Assembly (NCBI GenBank): GCA_022568135.1 | Contig: JADFFQ010000015.1 | Location: 1 to 63,787 of the forward strand | Direction: 5' to 3' | Length of the DNA: 63,787 nt | Origin: Planctomycetota bacterium | GTDB taxonomy: Bacteria; Planctomycetota; Phycisphaerae; Phycisphaerales; SM1A02 | Shown here: positions 36,847 through 45,930 of the stretch, piece by piece | How the letters are laid out: each line of letters starts with the position of its first letter | Numbering within the stretch: position 1 is the first letter of the stretch | The notes under the pieces: generated by a model | The model's database searches: none | What the model was told of the DNA's origin: nothing | The model's input: only the letters and a program-made list of their open reading frames with translations | Position numbers and translations under genes: made by a program

Positions 36847-37794
36847 GTGAGCATCGCCGATATTGTCGTTCAGACCGAGCATCTGGCCCGGGAAGCATCC
36901 ACGTGGCTCGCCGGACGATGCAAGCTCATCGTGTGTGCGTACGACGACCCGACATTCGCCGACGTTCTTGCCGACGCCGCGGGGCTTGTGGTGCGCACAT
37001 ACACCGATGTAGATGAGAAGCTTCTGAGGGCCGCGCCGAAATTGAGGGTGGTCGGCCGGGCGGGTGCGGGACTGGACAATATCGATCTTGGGGCGTGTCG
37101 AGTCCGGGGGATCGAGGTCGTGTATACGCCTGATGCCAACACCCAAGCAGTTGTGGAATATGTCGTGGGCCTGCTGGCAGATGTCCTTCGGCCGAGGATC
37201 ACGCTGAGCGAGCCGGTCGATTCGGGACAGTGGAAGCGCCTACGAGCGGAGACCCTCGGCAGGCGACAGATGAGCGAGCTGACACTGGGGATTCTGGGGC
37301 TGGGACGGGTCGGCAAGCGCTTGGCCGAGGTCGCCCGGGCCCTCGGCTGCCCCGTCATTTACAACGACCTGCTGGACATCCCGCCCAGCCAACGGTTCGG
37401 GGCGGAGCTGGCGCCGGTGGATCGGCTCCTCGAGCACAGCGACGTGATCAGCGTTCACATCGACGGCCGGGAGAGCAATCAGCATTTTGTTGGGGCTGAG
37501 CTCCTGGGCCGTATGAAGTCGGATGTGATCCTGATCAACACCAGCCGTGGATCTGTTGTGGATAGCGTGGCGCTGGCCGCATTCCTGCGCGAGCATCCCC
37601 AGGCCCAGGCCCTGCTGGATGTCCACGACCGCGAGCCGTTCGACGCGGCGTATCCGCTGCTGGGTCTGCCCAACGCCCGACTGTACCCCCACCTGGCCAG
37701 CCGCACCGAGCGCGCGATGCTGAACATGAGCTGGGTGGTCAAGGATGTCGTCGCGGTGTTGGAAGGGCGTATGCCGAAGTTCCCCGCACCCTGA
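36847..37794 (+). CDS. D-isomer-specific 2-hydroxyacid dehydrogenase
   Basis: 315 residues, GTG start. The NAD fold motif G-L-G-R-V-G lies at about 151-156. The catalytic set is present: Arg in N-T-S-R-G-S-V-V-D, Glu in D-R-E-P-F, His in Y-P-H-L-A-S-R-T. The N-terminal G-R-A-G-A-G-L-D-N-I-D substrate-domain motif suggests phosphoglycerate-dehydrogenase-type enzymes, and the length fits the short form without an ACT domain. The true substrate (3-phosphoglycerate, glyoxylate or a hydroxypyruvate) is not decided. The gene stands alone. Confidence 0.87.
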   Translation: MSIADIVVQTEHLAREASTWLAGRCKLIVCAYDDPTFADVLADAAGLVVRTYTDVDEKLLRAAPKLRVVGRAGAGLDNIDLGACRVRGIEVVYTPDANTQAVVEYVVGLLADVLRPRITLSEPVDSGQWKRLRAETLGRRQMSELTLGILGLGRVGKRLAEVARALGCPVIYNDLLDIPPSQRFGAELAPVDRLLEHSDVISVHIDGRESNQHFVGAELLGRMKSDVILINTSRGSVVDSVALAAFLREHPQAQALLDVHDREPFDAAYPLLGLPNARLYPHLASRTERAMLNMSWVVKDVVAVLEGRMPKFPAP

Positions 37795-37817
37795 TTGGTG
37801 GCGTGTTGCCGAGTCCT

Positions 37818-38270
37818 TTAGACCAACAGGAAGGCGGACATAATGATGACAACCAGGAGAAGTACAAGCGATACGATGGCAGAGCAAACCGCAAGCCACC
37901 ACTGCCGTTTCCTCGGTTGCTTCCAGAATGCGCGGCGCTTGCGTACCAGCACGGCGAGCAGCATGGTATACGCCAATGCGCCGACGAAGAAAACCGCAAA
38001 CAAGATTGGATCGCCGGCGCCGAGTCCGATCACGAGAACAAAGGATACAATTCCAAGTGGCAAAGCGCCGGCGAAGAGAGCCGCAAGCCAGGGGCCGAGC
38101 TGGAGATCCGTTGACCCGACGCGAAGGTCGAGCTTCGCCCCGCATTCCGGGCAGTTGCTCGATGCGATCGCACGCAGGTTGTAGCCGCAGACCGGACAGG
38201 GGAGATCGCGCTCGGCGAGCAGAGCCTTGAGCAGTTCAGCCTCCGATTGATCGTTGTCGGCTGGGGACAT
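37818..38270 (-). CDS. zinc-ribbon membrane protein
   Basis: 150 residues. An N-terminal zinc-ribbon pair, C-P-V-C-G-Y-N-L-R and C-P-E-C-G-A-K-L, is followed by about four hydrophobic segments (LAALFAGALPLGIVSF, ILFAVFFVGALAYT, and a C-terminal helix pair). This ribbon-plus-helices layout is common among small planctomycete membrane proteins; the function is unknown. It converges with the dehydrogenase gene and is divergent from enolase; a palindrome lies in the upstream gap at 38341. Confidence 0.7.
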   Translation of the reverse strand: MSPADNDQSEAELLKALLAERDLPCPVCGYNLRAIASSNCPECGAKLDLRVGSTDLQLGPWLAALFAGALPLGIVSFVLVIGLGAGDPILFAVFFVGALAYTMLLAVLVRKRRAFWKQPRKRQWWLAVCSAIVSLVLLLVVIIMSAFLLV

Positions 38271-38340
38271 CGCTTGTTACTCTCGGTGCGGCGGTGTGCG
38301 CCGCAGACTTTGGTATTATCCACATTCCAGCGTTTGGAGT

Positions 38341-39697
<1,357 letters not shown>

Positions 39698-39752
39698 ATC
39701 GAGAATCCCACGCTGTGTGCGGCCTGGCCTCAATGTTCGACGCGAACCCGTC

Positions 39753-39782
39753 AAAGCCCATGCCGTGCACGGCATGGGCTTT
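39753..39782. repeat. palindrome family A, copy 1
   Basis: 30-bp perfect palindrome with half-site AAAGCCCATGCCGTG followed by its reverse complement. It lies 13 bp past the stop of the deleted RAYT-like copy. Identical to the copies at 40199 and 41674; the copy at 41063 differs only at its first base. Confidence 0.95.
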
Positions 39783-39795
39783 CGCGCCGAGTGGC

Positions 39796-40166
39796 TCAGG
39801 GTTGAGGTATTCGATAGCTCCACAAGAAGCAAGCACCGTTGCATCTGTGATCGAGAATGTATTGATATGCGTTGACCTGATGCGTGCGATCTACGATCGG
39901 CTGACATCATACTTCAGCAACCTGCAAACCAAGGCTTGACCAGCCTCACGCATCTGACTCGCAGTCAAGTAAACCGGGGGCCTACGCATCAAGCGCCGAG
40001 ACCTATCCCGTAGCGGACCATCCCTTCCGGGCGCCGGCGGATTCTTGTAGTCACCCTCAACGTGTCGCCGGTGATGGCGCTGGCGATATCCTCGATCGCT
40101 CCCGCGGAGCCATGTGCCATACGTGTTGCCATTGCAGCGATACCAGTCGTTCCAGGGGCCGGGCAC
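39796..40166 (-). pseudogene. internally deleted RAYT-like gene, family A
   Basis: The N-terminal part starts with GTG at 40166 and matches the intact gene at 41126 (P-W-N-D-W, C-N-G-N-T-Y-G-T-W-L-R-G-S, then H-H-R-R-H-V-E-G-D-Y-K). After residues homologous to about position 85 the match jumps to the C-terminal Y-Q-Y-I-L-D-H and G-A-C end. The net loss is 166 bp against the intact gene and includes the HUH pair and the downstream tyrosine region. Because 166 is not a multiple of three the rest is out of frame and a stop follows at 39891. The junction lies near a shared TGTCnGCCGATCG. The product cannot be catalytic; the open N-terminal fragment of about 91 codons might still be made. Confidence 0.85.
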
Positions 40167-40198
40167 GCGAATAATGGTACGAGATCTCAGGACGAGAG

Positions 40199-40228
40199 AA
40201 AGCCCATGCCGTGCACGGCATGGGCTTT
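40199..40228. repeat. palindrome family A, copy 2
   Basis: 30-bp perfect palindrome identical to 39753-39782; 32 bp upstream of the start of the deleted RAYT-like gene. Confidence 0.95.
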
Positions 40229-40447
40229 GGTCTGAGGGCGACCACGAGCGACCGATAAGAGAGCTCCGTCCTTTCAATGTGCCGCAAGCCTTGGCGCGGC
40301 CTGCATACGATAGACGCTGGCCCGCCGCCGCCGCGGACTTTCCAATCGACACGCGACCCCGAAACCGAAGCTGGGGGGGTCAAGTCGCTGATCCATCGAG
40401 CCGATGCGGTCTTGTCTGGTGAGCATTGTTCATAGAAGGGGACAACC

Positions 40448-40999
40448 ATGCAGCGCATCGTGAACCGTTCGATCGGCCTTGCTTTGGGTCTTGTATTGCT
40501 GGGCGCCGGTCTGGGCGGGTGCGGCGGCTCGCGGGTACCGGATTGGAGCTATACCAGTGCCAGCGGAGCCAAGCAGAGCCTTTCTGATTATCACGGCCAG
40601 GTCGTGGTGCTTGGCTTTACCAACACCTGGTGCGATCCGTGCAAGGAGGCCGCGCCTCATCTGCAGGAACTGCAGGAGCGCTTCGCGGACCGCGGGGTCA
40701 AGGTGTTGGCGGTGAACGCCTGGGAGCGCGGTGACCCTGAATCCTACATGCAGGAGCACGGCTACACGTTCGGGCTGCTGCTCAACGGCACCGAGCTTGC
40801 CCGGGAATACCAGGTCACCCAGATTCCCACGTTCTACGTTATTGGTGCAAATGGCCGCGCCGTCTACCGTCACGAGGGCTTCGAAGAAGATACTCCGAAA
40901 CAAATGGCCCGTGTGATTGAGAAGCAGCTCAGGAAGCTGGAGCGCAAAGCCCTTAAGCATCAGAAGGTCGCTCAGCACAACGACGCGGAAATGCATTAG
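40448..40999 (+). CDS. TlpA-like thioredoxin-fold lipoprotein
   Basis: 183 residues. The signal L-A-L-G-L-V-L-L-G-A-G-L-G-G-C looks like a lipoprotein signal, so the protein is probably anchored outside the inner membrane. The redox motif W-C-D-P-C sits near 60 in the order F-T-N-T-W-C-D-P-C, and the cis-proline loop Q-I-P-T-F-Y-V is present. It belongs to the AhpC/TlpA/ResA thioredoxin group that reduces disulfides, for example in apocytochrome c. AAGGGG lies 6 nt before the ATG. It sits between the two A-type palindrome units and could partner the ResB/CcsA pair at 22698-26920, although it is not linked to it. Confidence 0.87.
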   Translation: MQRIVNRSIGLALGLVLLGAGLGGCGGSRVPDWSYTSASGAKQSLSDYHGQVVVLGFTNTWCDPCKEAAPHLQELQERFADRGVKVLAVNAWERGDPESYMQEHGYTFGLLLNGTELAREYQVTQIPTFYVIGANGRAVYRHEGFEEDTPKQMARVIEKQLRKLERKALKHQKVAQHNDAEMH

Positions 41000-41062
41000 C
41001 AGGCTGCGGCATGACTCCGCCCTTCCAGGTGCGGGGTTTTGGGGCGAGGGTCCACGGCGCCG

Positions 41063-41091
41063 AAGCCCATGCCGTGCACGGCATGGGCTTT
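41063..41091. repeat. palindrome family A, copy 3
   Basis: 29 of the 30 bp match the other copies (first A replaced by G). 34 bp upstream of the start of the intact RAYT-like gene. Confidence 0.93.
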
Positions 41092-41125
41092 ACATCCCCA
41101 GGTGTGATCAGCTACGGTCGGCGTC

Positions 41126-41662
41126 ATGGGTCGGCCGTGGAACGACTGGTTTCACTGCAACGGGAATACGTACGGCACGTGGCTCCGTGGAAGCGAGCTG
41201 GGGTATCGCGAGCGGCACCATCGCCGACATGTTGAGGGCGACTATAAGAGTCCGCCGCACCCCGAGAAGGATCATCCGTTGCGGCAGCGCTCCAAGCGCT
41301 TGATGCGGAAGCCTGCGGTCTACTTGACTGACGAACAGACGCATATGGCCGGGGTTGCGATGGTCCACAGGTTGCTGAAGCTGGAGATCGAGCTTCTTGC
41401 CCTTACGGTCAACGCCTATCATTTCCATTTGCTTGGGCGAATCCCCGATCATCGACCTCGATATTACGTTGGGCTAGCGAAACAGTATGCGTCATTCCTG
41501 TTGACTCATGCGGACAGCTTGATGGCGCCGGTGTGGGCAAAGCGCTGTCGATGTCTGCCGATCGCGGACCGCAAGCATCAAACAAACGTTTATCAATACA
41601 TTCTCGATCACGACGACAAAGGTGCATGTTATGTATGGAATTATCGAATGGGTGCGCCATGA
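41126..41662 (+). CDS. RAYT-like HUH protein (REP-associated transposase family), A type
   Basis: 178 residues. The HUH pair is H99-F-H101 in N-A-Y-H-F-H-L-L-G-R, followed by L-A-K-Q-Y-A-S-F (Tyr121 is a candidate catalytic tyrosine), then P-V-W-A-K-R-C-R and V-Y-Q-Y-I-L-D-H, the order of IS200/REP-associated Y1 transposases. The N-terminal P-W-N-D-W and G-N-T-Y-G-T-W-L block is not part of the classic family. RAYTs nick and move REP palindromes in other bacteria. Here a palindrome lies on each side, matching that pairing. No inverted repeats or target duplication of an ordinary IS are visible, so a domesticated or non-autonomous-REP role is likelier than free transposition. A near-identical but deleted copy lies at 39796. 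Confidence 0.8.
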   Translation: MGRPWNDWFHCNGNTYGTWLRGSELGYRERHHRRHVEGDYKSPPHPEKDHPLRQRSKRLMRKPAVYLTDEQTHMAGVAMVHRLLKLEIELLALTVNAYHFHLLGRIPDHRPRYYVGLAKQYASFLLTHADSLMAPVWAKRCRCLPIADRKHQTNVYQYILDHDDKGACYVWNYRMGAP

Positions 41663-41673
41663 GCGTCGCGGCC

Positions 41674-41703
41674 AAAGCCCATGCCGTGCACGGCATGGGC
41701 TTT
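41674..41703. repeat. palindrome family A, copy 4
   Basis: 30-bp perfect palindrome. Its last two T's form part of the TAA stop codon (read on the minus strand) of the oppB-like gene. Confidence 0.95.
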
Positions 41704-42655
41704 ACGATAGCTCGATGCGCGGATCAACCCAGCGGTAGAGCACGTCCACGACGAGGTTGAACAGGATCAGCATCGTCGAATAGACGAGCACGACGCCCAT
41801 GATGAGCGTGAGGTCCTTGCTGAGGACCGCGTTGACAAAGTGGGTTCCGATCCCGGGCACGGCGAAGACCTTTTCGACGACAAACGAGCCGGTCATGGCC
41901 ATGGCTGCCGCCGGACCGAGGAAGCTCAACACGGGCAGGAACGCGTTCTTCAGGGCGTGTTTGAGCACGACCCGCATCTGAGGCACACCCTTGGCCCGGG
42001 CGGTTCGGATGTAATCGGTCGCAAGCTCATCGATCATGCCGAATCGCGTGAGTCTGGCGATGTACGCCGCAAAGGGCAGCGCCAGCGTGAGCGCCGGCAG
42101 AAAGGTGTATGAGAGTTTGCCCCAGCCCCCGATCGGAAAGACCTTCAGCCACACGCCAAAGATCACCAGCAGCAGCGTGCCGATGACGAACGACGGCAGG
42201 CTGATCCCCACCAGCGCGACCAACAATGTGGCCAGATCGGCCGCAGAGCCCGGCCTGATCCCACCGATGATCCCGGCCGTCAACCCGATCGCGCAAGCCA
42301 ATAGAATTGCCAGCAACCCCAGCGTGATCGACACCGGCAAACCCGCCGCGAGGATTTCGTTGACCGTCCAGTCCTGATGCGTGAGGCTCGGGCCGAGATC
42401 GAACGGCCGGTCGTGCTCGCCAAGCAACCAACTCACCCCCGTTGCCTTGCCCAGATAATCCCAATAGAAGCTCCACGGATTGTCGAGCTTGTACTGCTCG
42501 AGCATGGCTTGCATGATCACTTGCGGCGGTCGCCTGCCTTCGGGATTTTCCAGCGGATTACCCGGAATCAGCCAGGCCAGACTGAACGTGATTGTGTAGA
42601 TCACGAACAGGATGATCGGCATCTGGAGAAGTCGGCGGACGATCAGTCCGGTCAT
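41702..42655 (-). CDS. ABC transporter permease, OppB/DppB type
   Basis: 317 residues with about six hydrophobic helices: an N-terminal I-V-R-R-L-L-Q-M-P segment, then helices near 100-125, 140-160, 175-195, 235-260 and 285-305. The motif D-Y-I-R-T-A-R-A-K-G-V near 215 is the EAA loop of binding-protein-dependent peptide permeases, which contacts the ATPase. It forms an operon with the upstream solute-binding protein (4-bp overlap). The expected OppC, OppD and OppF genes do not follow: the next sequence is the A-type palindrome unit and then enolase on the other strand. The transporter is either completed by genes elsewhere or was separated from them. Confidence 0.9.
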   Translation of the reverse strand: MTGLIVRRLLQMPIILFVIYTITFSLAWLIPGNPLENPEGRRPPQVIMQAMLEQYKLDNPWSFYWDYLGKATGVSWLLGEHDRPFDLGPSLTHQDWTVNEILAAGLPVSITLGLLAILLACAIGLTAGIIGGIRPGSAADLATLLVALVGISLPSFVIGTLLLVIFGVWLKVFPIGGWGKLSYTFLPALTLALPFAAYIARLTRFGMIDELATDYIRTARAKGVPQMRVVLKHALKNAFLPVLSFLGPAAAMAMTGSFVVEKVFAVPGIGTHFVNAVLSKDLTLIMGVVLVYSTMLILFNLVVDVLYRWVDPRIELS

Positions 42656-44610
42656 GGTTCGCGGACCTTCATCTGCCAGAGGTATTGGGTGAGGCGCGGA
42701 TGCCGGCTCAAGCCCGTCACCTTGGCGGGTTCGTACATGTACAGCTGGACGAGCTGGCAGAGCACAAGCATGGGGACCTCTTCGGCGAACAGAAACCGCT
42801 CACATTCTTCGAGGATCCGCATCCGCCGTTGCGGGTCGGTTTCGCGGGCCGCCCGCTGGAGCAGCTCGTCCACGTAGTCGTTGGAGTAGCCGCGGTCGTT
42901 GTTGCCGTCGCCGGTCTTGAACAGGTCCAGGAAGGTTGTCGGGTCGCCGTAGTCGCCGTACCACCGACCGCGACCAATCATGAAGTTGCCGGTGATCAGG
43001 TCCTCTTTGAAGAACTTGCTCTCCTTACCGCGCAGCTCGACCCGCACGCCGAGCTCCCGCTGCCACATGTCCTTGAGAACGATCGAGATGTTCTTGTATC
43101 TGGGGGTGTTGGTGCTAAAGAGCAGATCGACGACGGGGAAGGGCCGGCCTTGATCGTCCTCGATGAGCCCGTCGCCGGTACGATCTTCCCACCCGGCTGC
43201 CTTGAGCTCGGCTCGCGCGTCGTCGGGCGCGTATTCCAATCCTGCGGGGCTTTGATAGCCCGGAATGGATCCCGGCGGAATGAGCGTCGTGGCCACAGGT
43301 TCGTTGAGGCGGGTCACCTGCTGGACTATCGCGTGGCGGTCCACGCTCATCACGAACGCCCGGCGCACCGCTGGATCGGCAAAGGGGTTGACCCGGCCGT
43401 TAGACAGGATCGGGCGGCAGTTGAAGCTGTAGAAATCGGTGCCGAACGTAGGGAACACGTGGATGTTGCGGCGCTCGCCTGCTTGTGGTTCCGGCAGCGC
43501 CGCCAGCGCCTCGTCAAGAGACCGACCCTCTCCAAGCATCTCTTGGATCTGGTGTGCGTAGCGCTGCTCATAGGCCTGGCGCTGGGCCAGCATGTCCGCC
43601 TGGTACTCGGCGCTGACATCGCTGAGCCAATCAATCTGCCCCGACTCGAAGGCGAGAATCGCGGTGTTGGTGTCCTCAATGGAGATACATTCGATTGAAG
43701 CGCTGTGTACGCGCTGCGGGCTGTGGTAGGAGGCGTTGCGCTCCAGGCGCAGGCCGCGCTTGTACCGCCACTGCGTCAACACGTACGGGCCGTTGCACAC
43801 CAGGTACTTTGGCTTAGTCCAGCCGTGCTTCTGCTCCAACCGGCCGGTGTCGCTGTTGATCTTCACGAACCGGCGGTTAGCGAAGCTCGGCGGGGAGAGG
43901 TTCGACCAGCCGAACTCGCGCAACTTGGCGGCGGTCGCCTCATCAACCTGCCAGCCCTCGACCGTCGGCCGATGGACCGGGTGGAACACGCCGAACGCGA
44001 CAAGATCGAGGAAGTACGTGGTCGGGTGAACGAGTGTCACTCGCAATGTGGAATCGTCCAGGGCCTTCAGGGCGACCGTTTCCTCAAAGCGGGCTATCGT
44101 CTCCCCCCACAATTCCAAGGCATTTGCAGCACGGGTATCGGGATCGAGCTGGGCGTTGGCGGCGGCGAACTTGTCCAGCGCGTGGGCACGCCAACGAAAG
44201 AACTCCTCCGCACCCCCGATCACGAAGAACATGTTGGAATAGTCCGCAGCGGTGTCCGGCATGATGGCCCGCTGCCAGGAGTAGATGAAATCGTGGGCGG
44301 TCAGCGGATCGCCGTTTGACCACCTCGCATCGGGGCGAATGGCGAAGGTGTAGCTCAGACGATCGTCGCTGAGGGTCCATTCAGCTGCGGCCGGCTCGAT
44401 GCTGAAGTCGTCGTTGTCCCACCTGACCAACCCTTCGTACAGGGCGTAGGCGATGCGGAAGTCCTGAAGCCAACTCATGCGCTGCGGGTCGAGCGTGAAG
44501 ACCTCGCTGCGGTTGACGAAGACCAGCTCAGCCCGCGTCGGCGGGTCATCGAGATACGCGACCGCCGCCAGCACGGCCAGCATGAGCCCGAACATCGCGA
44601 GCAGCTTCAT
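42652..44610 (-). CDS. peptide ABC transporter substrate-binding protein, OppA/DppA type
   Basis: 652 residues from the ATG at 44610 (MKLLAMFGLM), which gives a signal segment of one hydrophobic stretch without a clear lipobox. Typical for the family: S-E-V-F-T-L-D-P-Q, then Y-E-G-L-V-R-W, L-S-Y-T-F-A-I-R-P-D-A-R-W-S-N-G-D-P-L-T-A-H-D-F, and P-V-D-L-L-F-S-T-N-T. It would bind oligopeptides outside the inner membrane for the permease encoded just after it. It is longer than usual (about 530-550) because of inserts in the middle. An in-frame start at 44673 is possible but gives no better signal. Confidence 0.88.
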   Translation of the reverse strand: MKLLAMFGLMLAVLAAVAYLDDPPTRAELVFVNRSEVFTLDPQRMSWLQDFRIAYALYEGLVRWDNDDFSIEPAAAEWTLSDDRLSYTFAIRPDARWSNGDPLTAHDFIYSWQRAIMPDTAADYSNMFFVIGGAEEFFRWRAHALDKFAAANAQLDPDTRAANALELWGETIARFEETVALKALDDSTLRVTLVHPTTYFLDLVAFGVFHPVHRPTVEGWQVDEATAAKLREFGWSNLSPPSFANRRFVKINSDTGRLEQKHGWTKPKYLVCNGPYVLTQWRYKRGLRLERNASYHSPQRVHSASIECISIEDTNTAILAFESGQIDWLSDVSAEYQADMLAQRQAYEQRYAHQIQEMLGEGRSLDEALAALPEPQAGERRNIHVFPTFGTDFYSFNCRPILSNGRVNPFADPAVRRAFVMSVDRHAIVQQVTRLNEPVATTLIPPGSIPGYQSPAGLEYAPDDARAELKAAGWEDRTGDGLIEDDQGRPFPVVDLLFSTNTPRYKNISIVLKDMWQRELGVRVELRGKESKFFKEDLITGNFMIGRGRWYGDYGDPTTFLDLFKTGDGNNDRGYSNDYVDELLQRAARETDPQRRMRILEECERFLFAEEVPMLVLCQLVQLYMYEPAKVTGLSRHPRLTQYLWQMKVREP

Positions 44611-44812
44611 CAGTGGGGCAGTGTAGTCCCATTCGCCCCCAAGGAGACGCCCGGGAGCCGACGAGCCGCGCACGTCGGTAAGCGGTGGCTGTGGCTAAGT
44701 CTTCGAGGCCACAGGGGCAGAGGACTGGGGCACGCTTCGCTCAGCCCCAGCCAACCCCTGCTCCGTTACGGTCGCGGCCCGTCACGGACGTTCCAGCTAT
44801 TGGGGAACCGCT

Positions 44813-45847
44813 CTAGGGCTGTTGGTACGGCGGTTTGGTGATGATGGATTGCCACTTGTCGTGGTCGGCACTGAACCGGGGTTCGTCTCGATCCTTCCAG
44901 GCTCGGCCCAGCGCAGTCTTGGGAGCCCGCTGACCGGGTCGCAGTTCGGGGTCGATGAGTTGCAGCATACTTTCGCTGATCTGAACTGCTCCGCCGTAAG
45001 CGATCTTGGCGACCAGGTCGTCCTGTGCGCTGTCCCAGTGCGCCTGCGCGACACTGCAGATATCACAGAGGACGGGCGCCAGGGCTCGACCGAAGCTCTG
45101 CTGTTCGTCCCGCGCCAGGACGATCAAATCGTCGCGCATGCGCTTGAGCGCCGGATACACGGCTTGCATGAGCTCGCAAGGAACGATGCCGCTGTGCATC
45201 ATTTGATCGGTCGTGCTGCTAAGGACGCTCAATCGCACTTCCCGCGACACCGGGCCGTTGACTGAGGCCAGCGCCTGGAACTGCCGGCGCAGGATCAGCC
45301 ATTTCTCTTCCCGCCCGGCGGCGTGGCCGAGTCTCCGCAACGCCCGGTTGACATCTCTTTCGGCGATGCTTCCTTGCCCAACGGCGATGACCCAGGCCTT
45401 CGCCGCCCACAAGCGAACATGAAACCGCGGCTCGTCTTCGATGTCACAGTGATCGACGATGGTCTCAAGTGCCCGCTCGGTTCCGAGGAACCCCACCACC
45501 AGCATCGCGTTGACGGCGGTGAGAGGGTTGTCGCCGCTGATGATCTCCTGAAGTTGAGGCAGGGCGGCCTGCGCGTATTCGTAACGGAATACGTCGCGCA
45601 CGCGCGGGGCCCGGAGCGGCTCGACGAGATTCCGCCGGGCCTTGGCCACATCGTCCTGGCCGGATGAGGCAAGCTGATCGCACCAGTAGCCGGCATACTC
45701 ACGGATGTTGCTTCGCTGTTTCGAGGTCAGGTTGGCCGCGCCGGGCAGCCCGCTGCCGATCGGTCGGGGGCCGCCCCAGGCGAGCGAGGCGATCCCGACC
45801 GCGAGAAACATGAGCAGCGTACAGAAGATAGCCCAACGGCTACGCAT
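44813..45847 (-). CDS. exported helical-repeat (HEAT-like) protein
   Basis: 344 residues from the ATG at 45847. The N-terminal IFCTLLMFLAVGIASLAWG is a signal peptide. The body is alpha-helical with repeated pairs (A-L-E-T-I-V-D-H, L-W-A-A-K-A-W-V, L-R-R-L-G-H-A) as in HEAT/armadillo-like repeats, probably a periplasmic binding scaffold. No catalytic motif was seen. Monocistronic and divergent from the TPR gene. The frame extends upstream to 45976 but that part has no coding character. Confidence 0.7.
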   Translation of the reverse strand: MRSRWAIFCTLLMFLAVGIASLAWGGPRPIGSGLPGAANLTSKQRSNIREYAGYWCDQLASSGQDDVAKARRNLVEPLRAPRVRDVFRYEYAQAALPQLQEIISGDNPLTAVNAMLVVGFLGTERALETIVDHCDIEDEPRFHVRLWAAKAWVIAVGQGSIAERDVNRALRRLGHAAGREEKWLILRRQFQALASVNGPVSREVRLSVLSSTTDQMMHSGIVPCELMQAVYPALKRMRDDLIVLARDEQQSFGRALAPVLCDICSVAQAHWDSAQDDLVAKIAYGGAVQISESMLQLIDPELRPGQRAPKTALGRAWKDRDEPRFSADHDKWQSIITKPPYQQP

Positions 45848-45930
45848 TGCTGCCTTGGCCCTCCAACTGGGGTGGGAAGCCGGATTTGCCGAACCTCGCC
45901 AGTGTACGACCGTAGCAGCGGGGGTCGATA

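Larger units (their letters stand above)
39753..40228 (-). mobile_element. palindrome-flanked unit A, internally deleted
   Basis: Two copies of the 30-bp palindrome enclose a degraded RAYT-like gene. The spacing (32 bp from palindrome to start, 13 bp from stop to palindrome) matches the intact unit at 41063-41703, so both units descend from one arrangement and lie in opposite orientation. Confidence 0.75.
41063..41703 (+). mobile_element. palindrome-flanked RAYT-like unit A, intact
   Basis: A family A palindrome on each side of the intact RAYT-like gene. The spacing from palindrome to start (34 bp) and stop to palindrome (11 bp) repeats in the deleted unit. The right palindrome ends on the stop codon of the oppB-like gene. 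Confidence 0.75.

Noticed and set aside
41126..41662. Ordinary IS200/IS605 insertion sequence
   Set aside because: No TnpB partner, and the subterminal structure is a perfect symmetric palindrome at each end with constant spacing, which fits REP/RAYT better than an IS end pair.
44725..44750. CTGGGGC hairpin between the oppA-like and HEAT-like genes as a terminator
   Set aside because: A 7-bp stem with a 12-nt loop but no T-tract on either strand; not enough to call.
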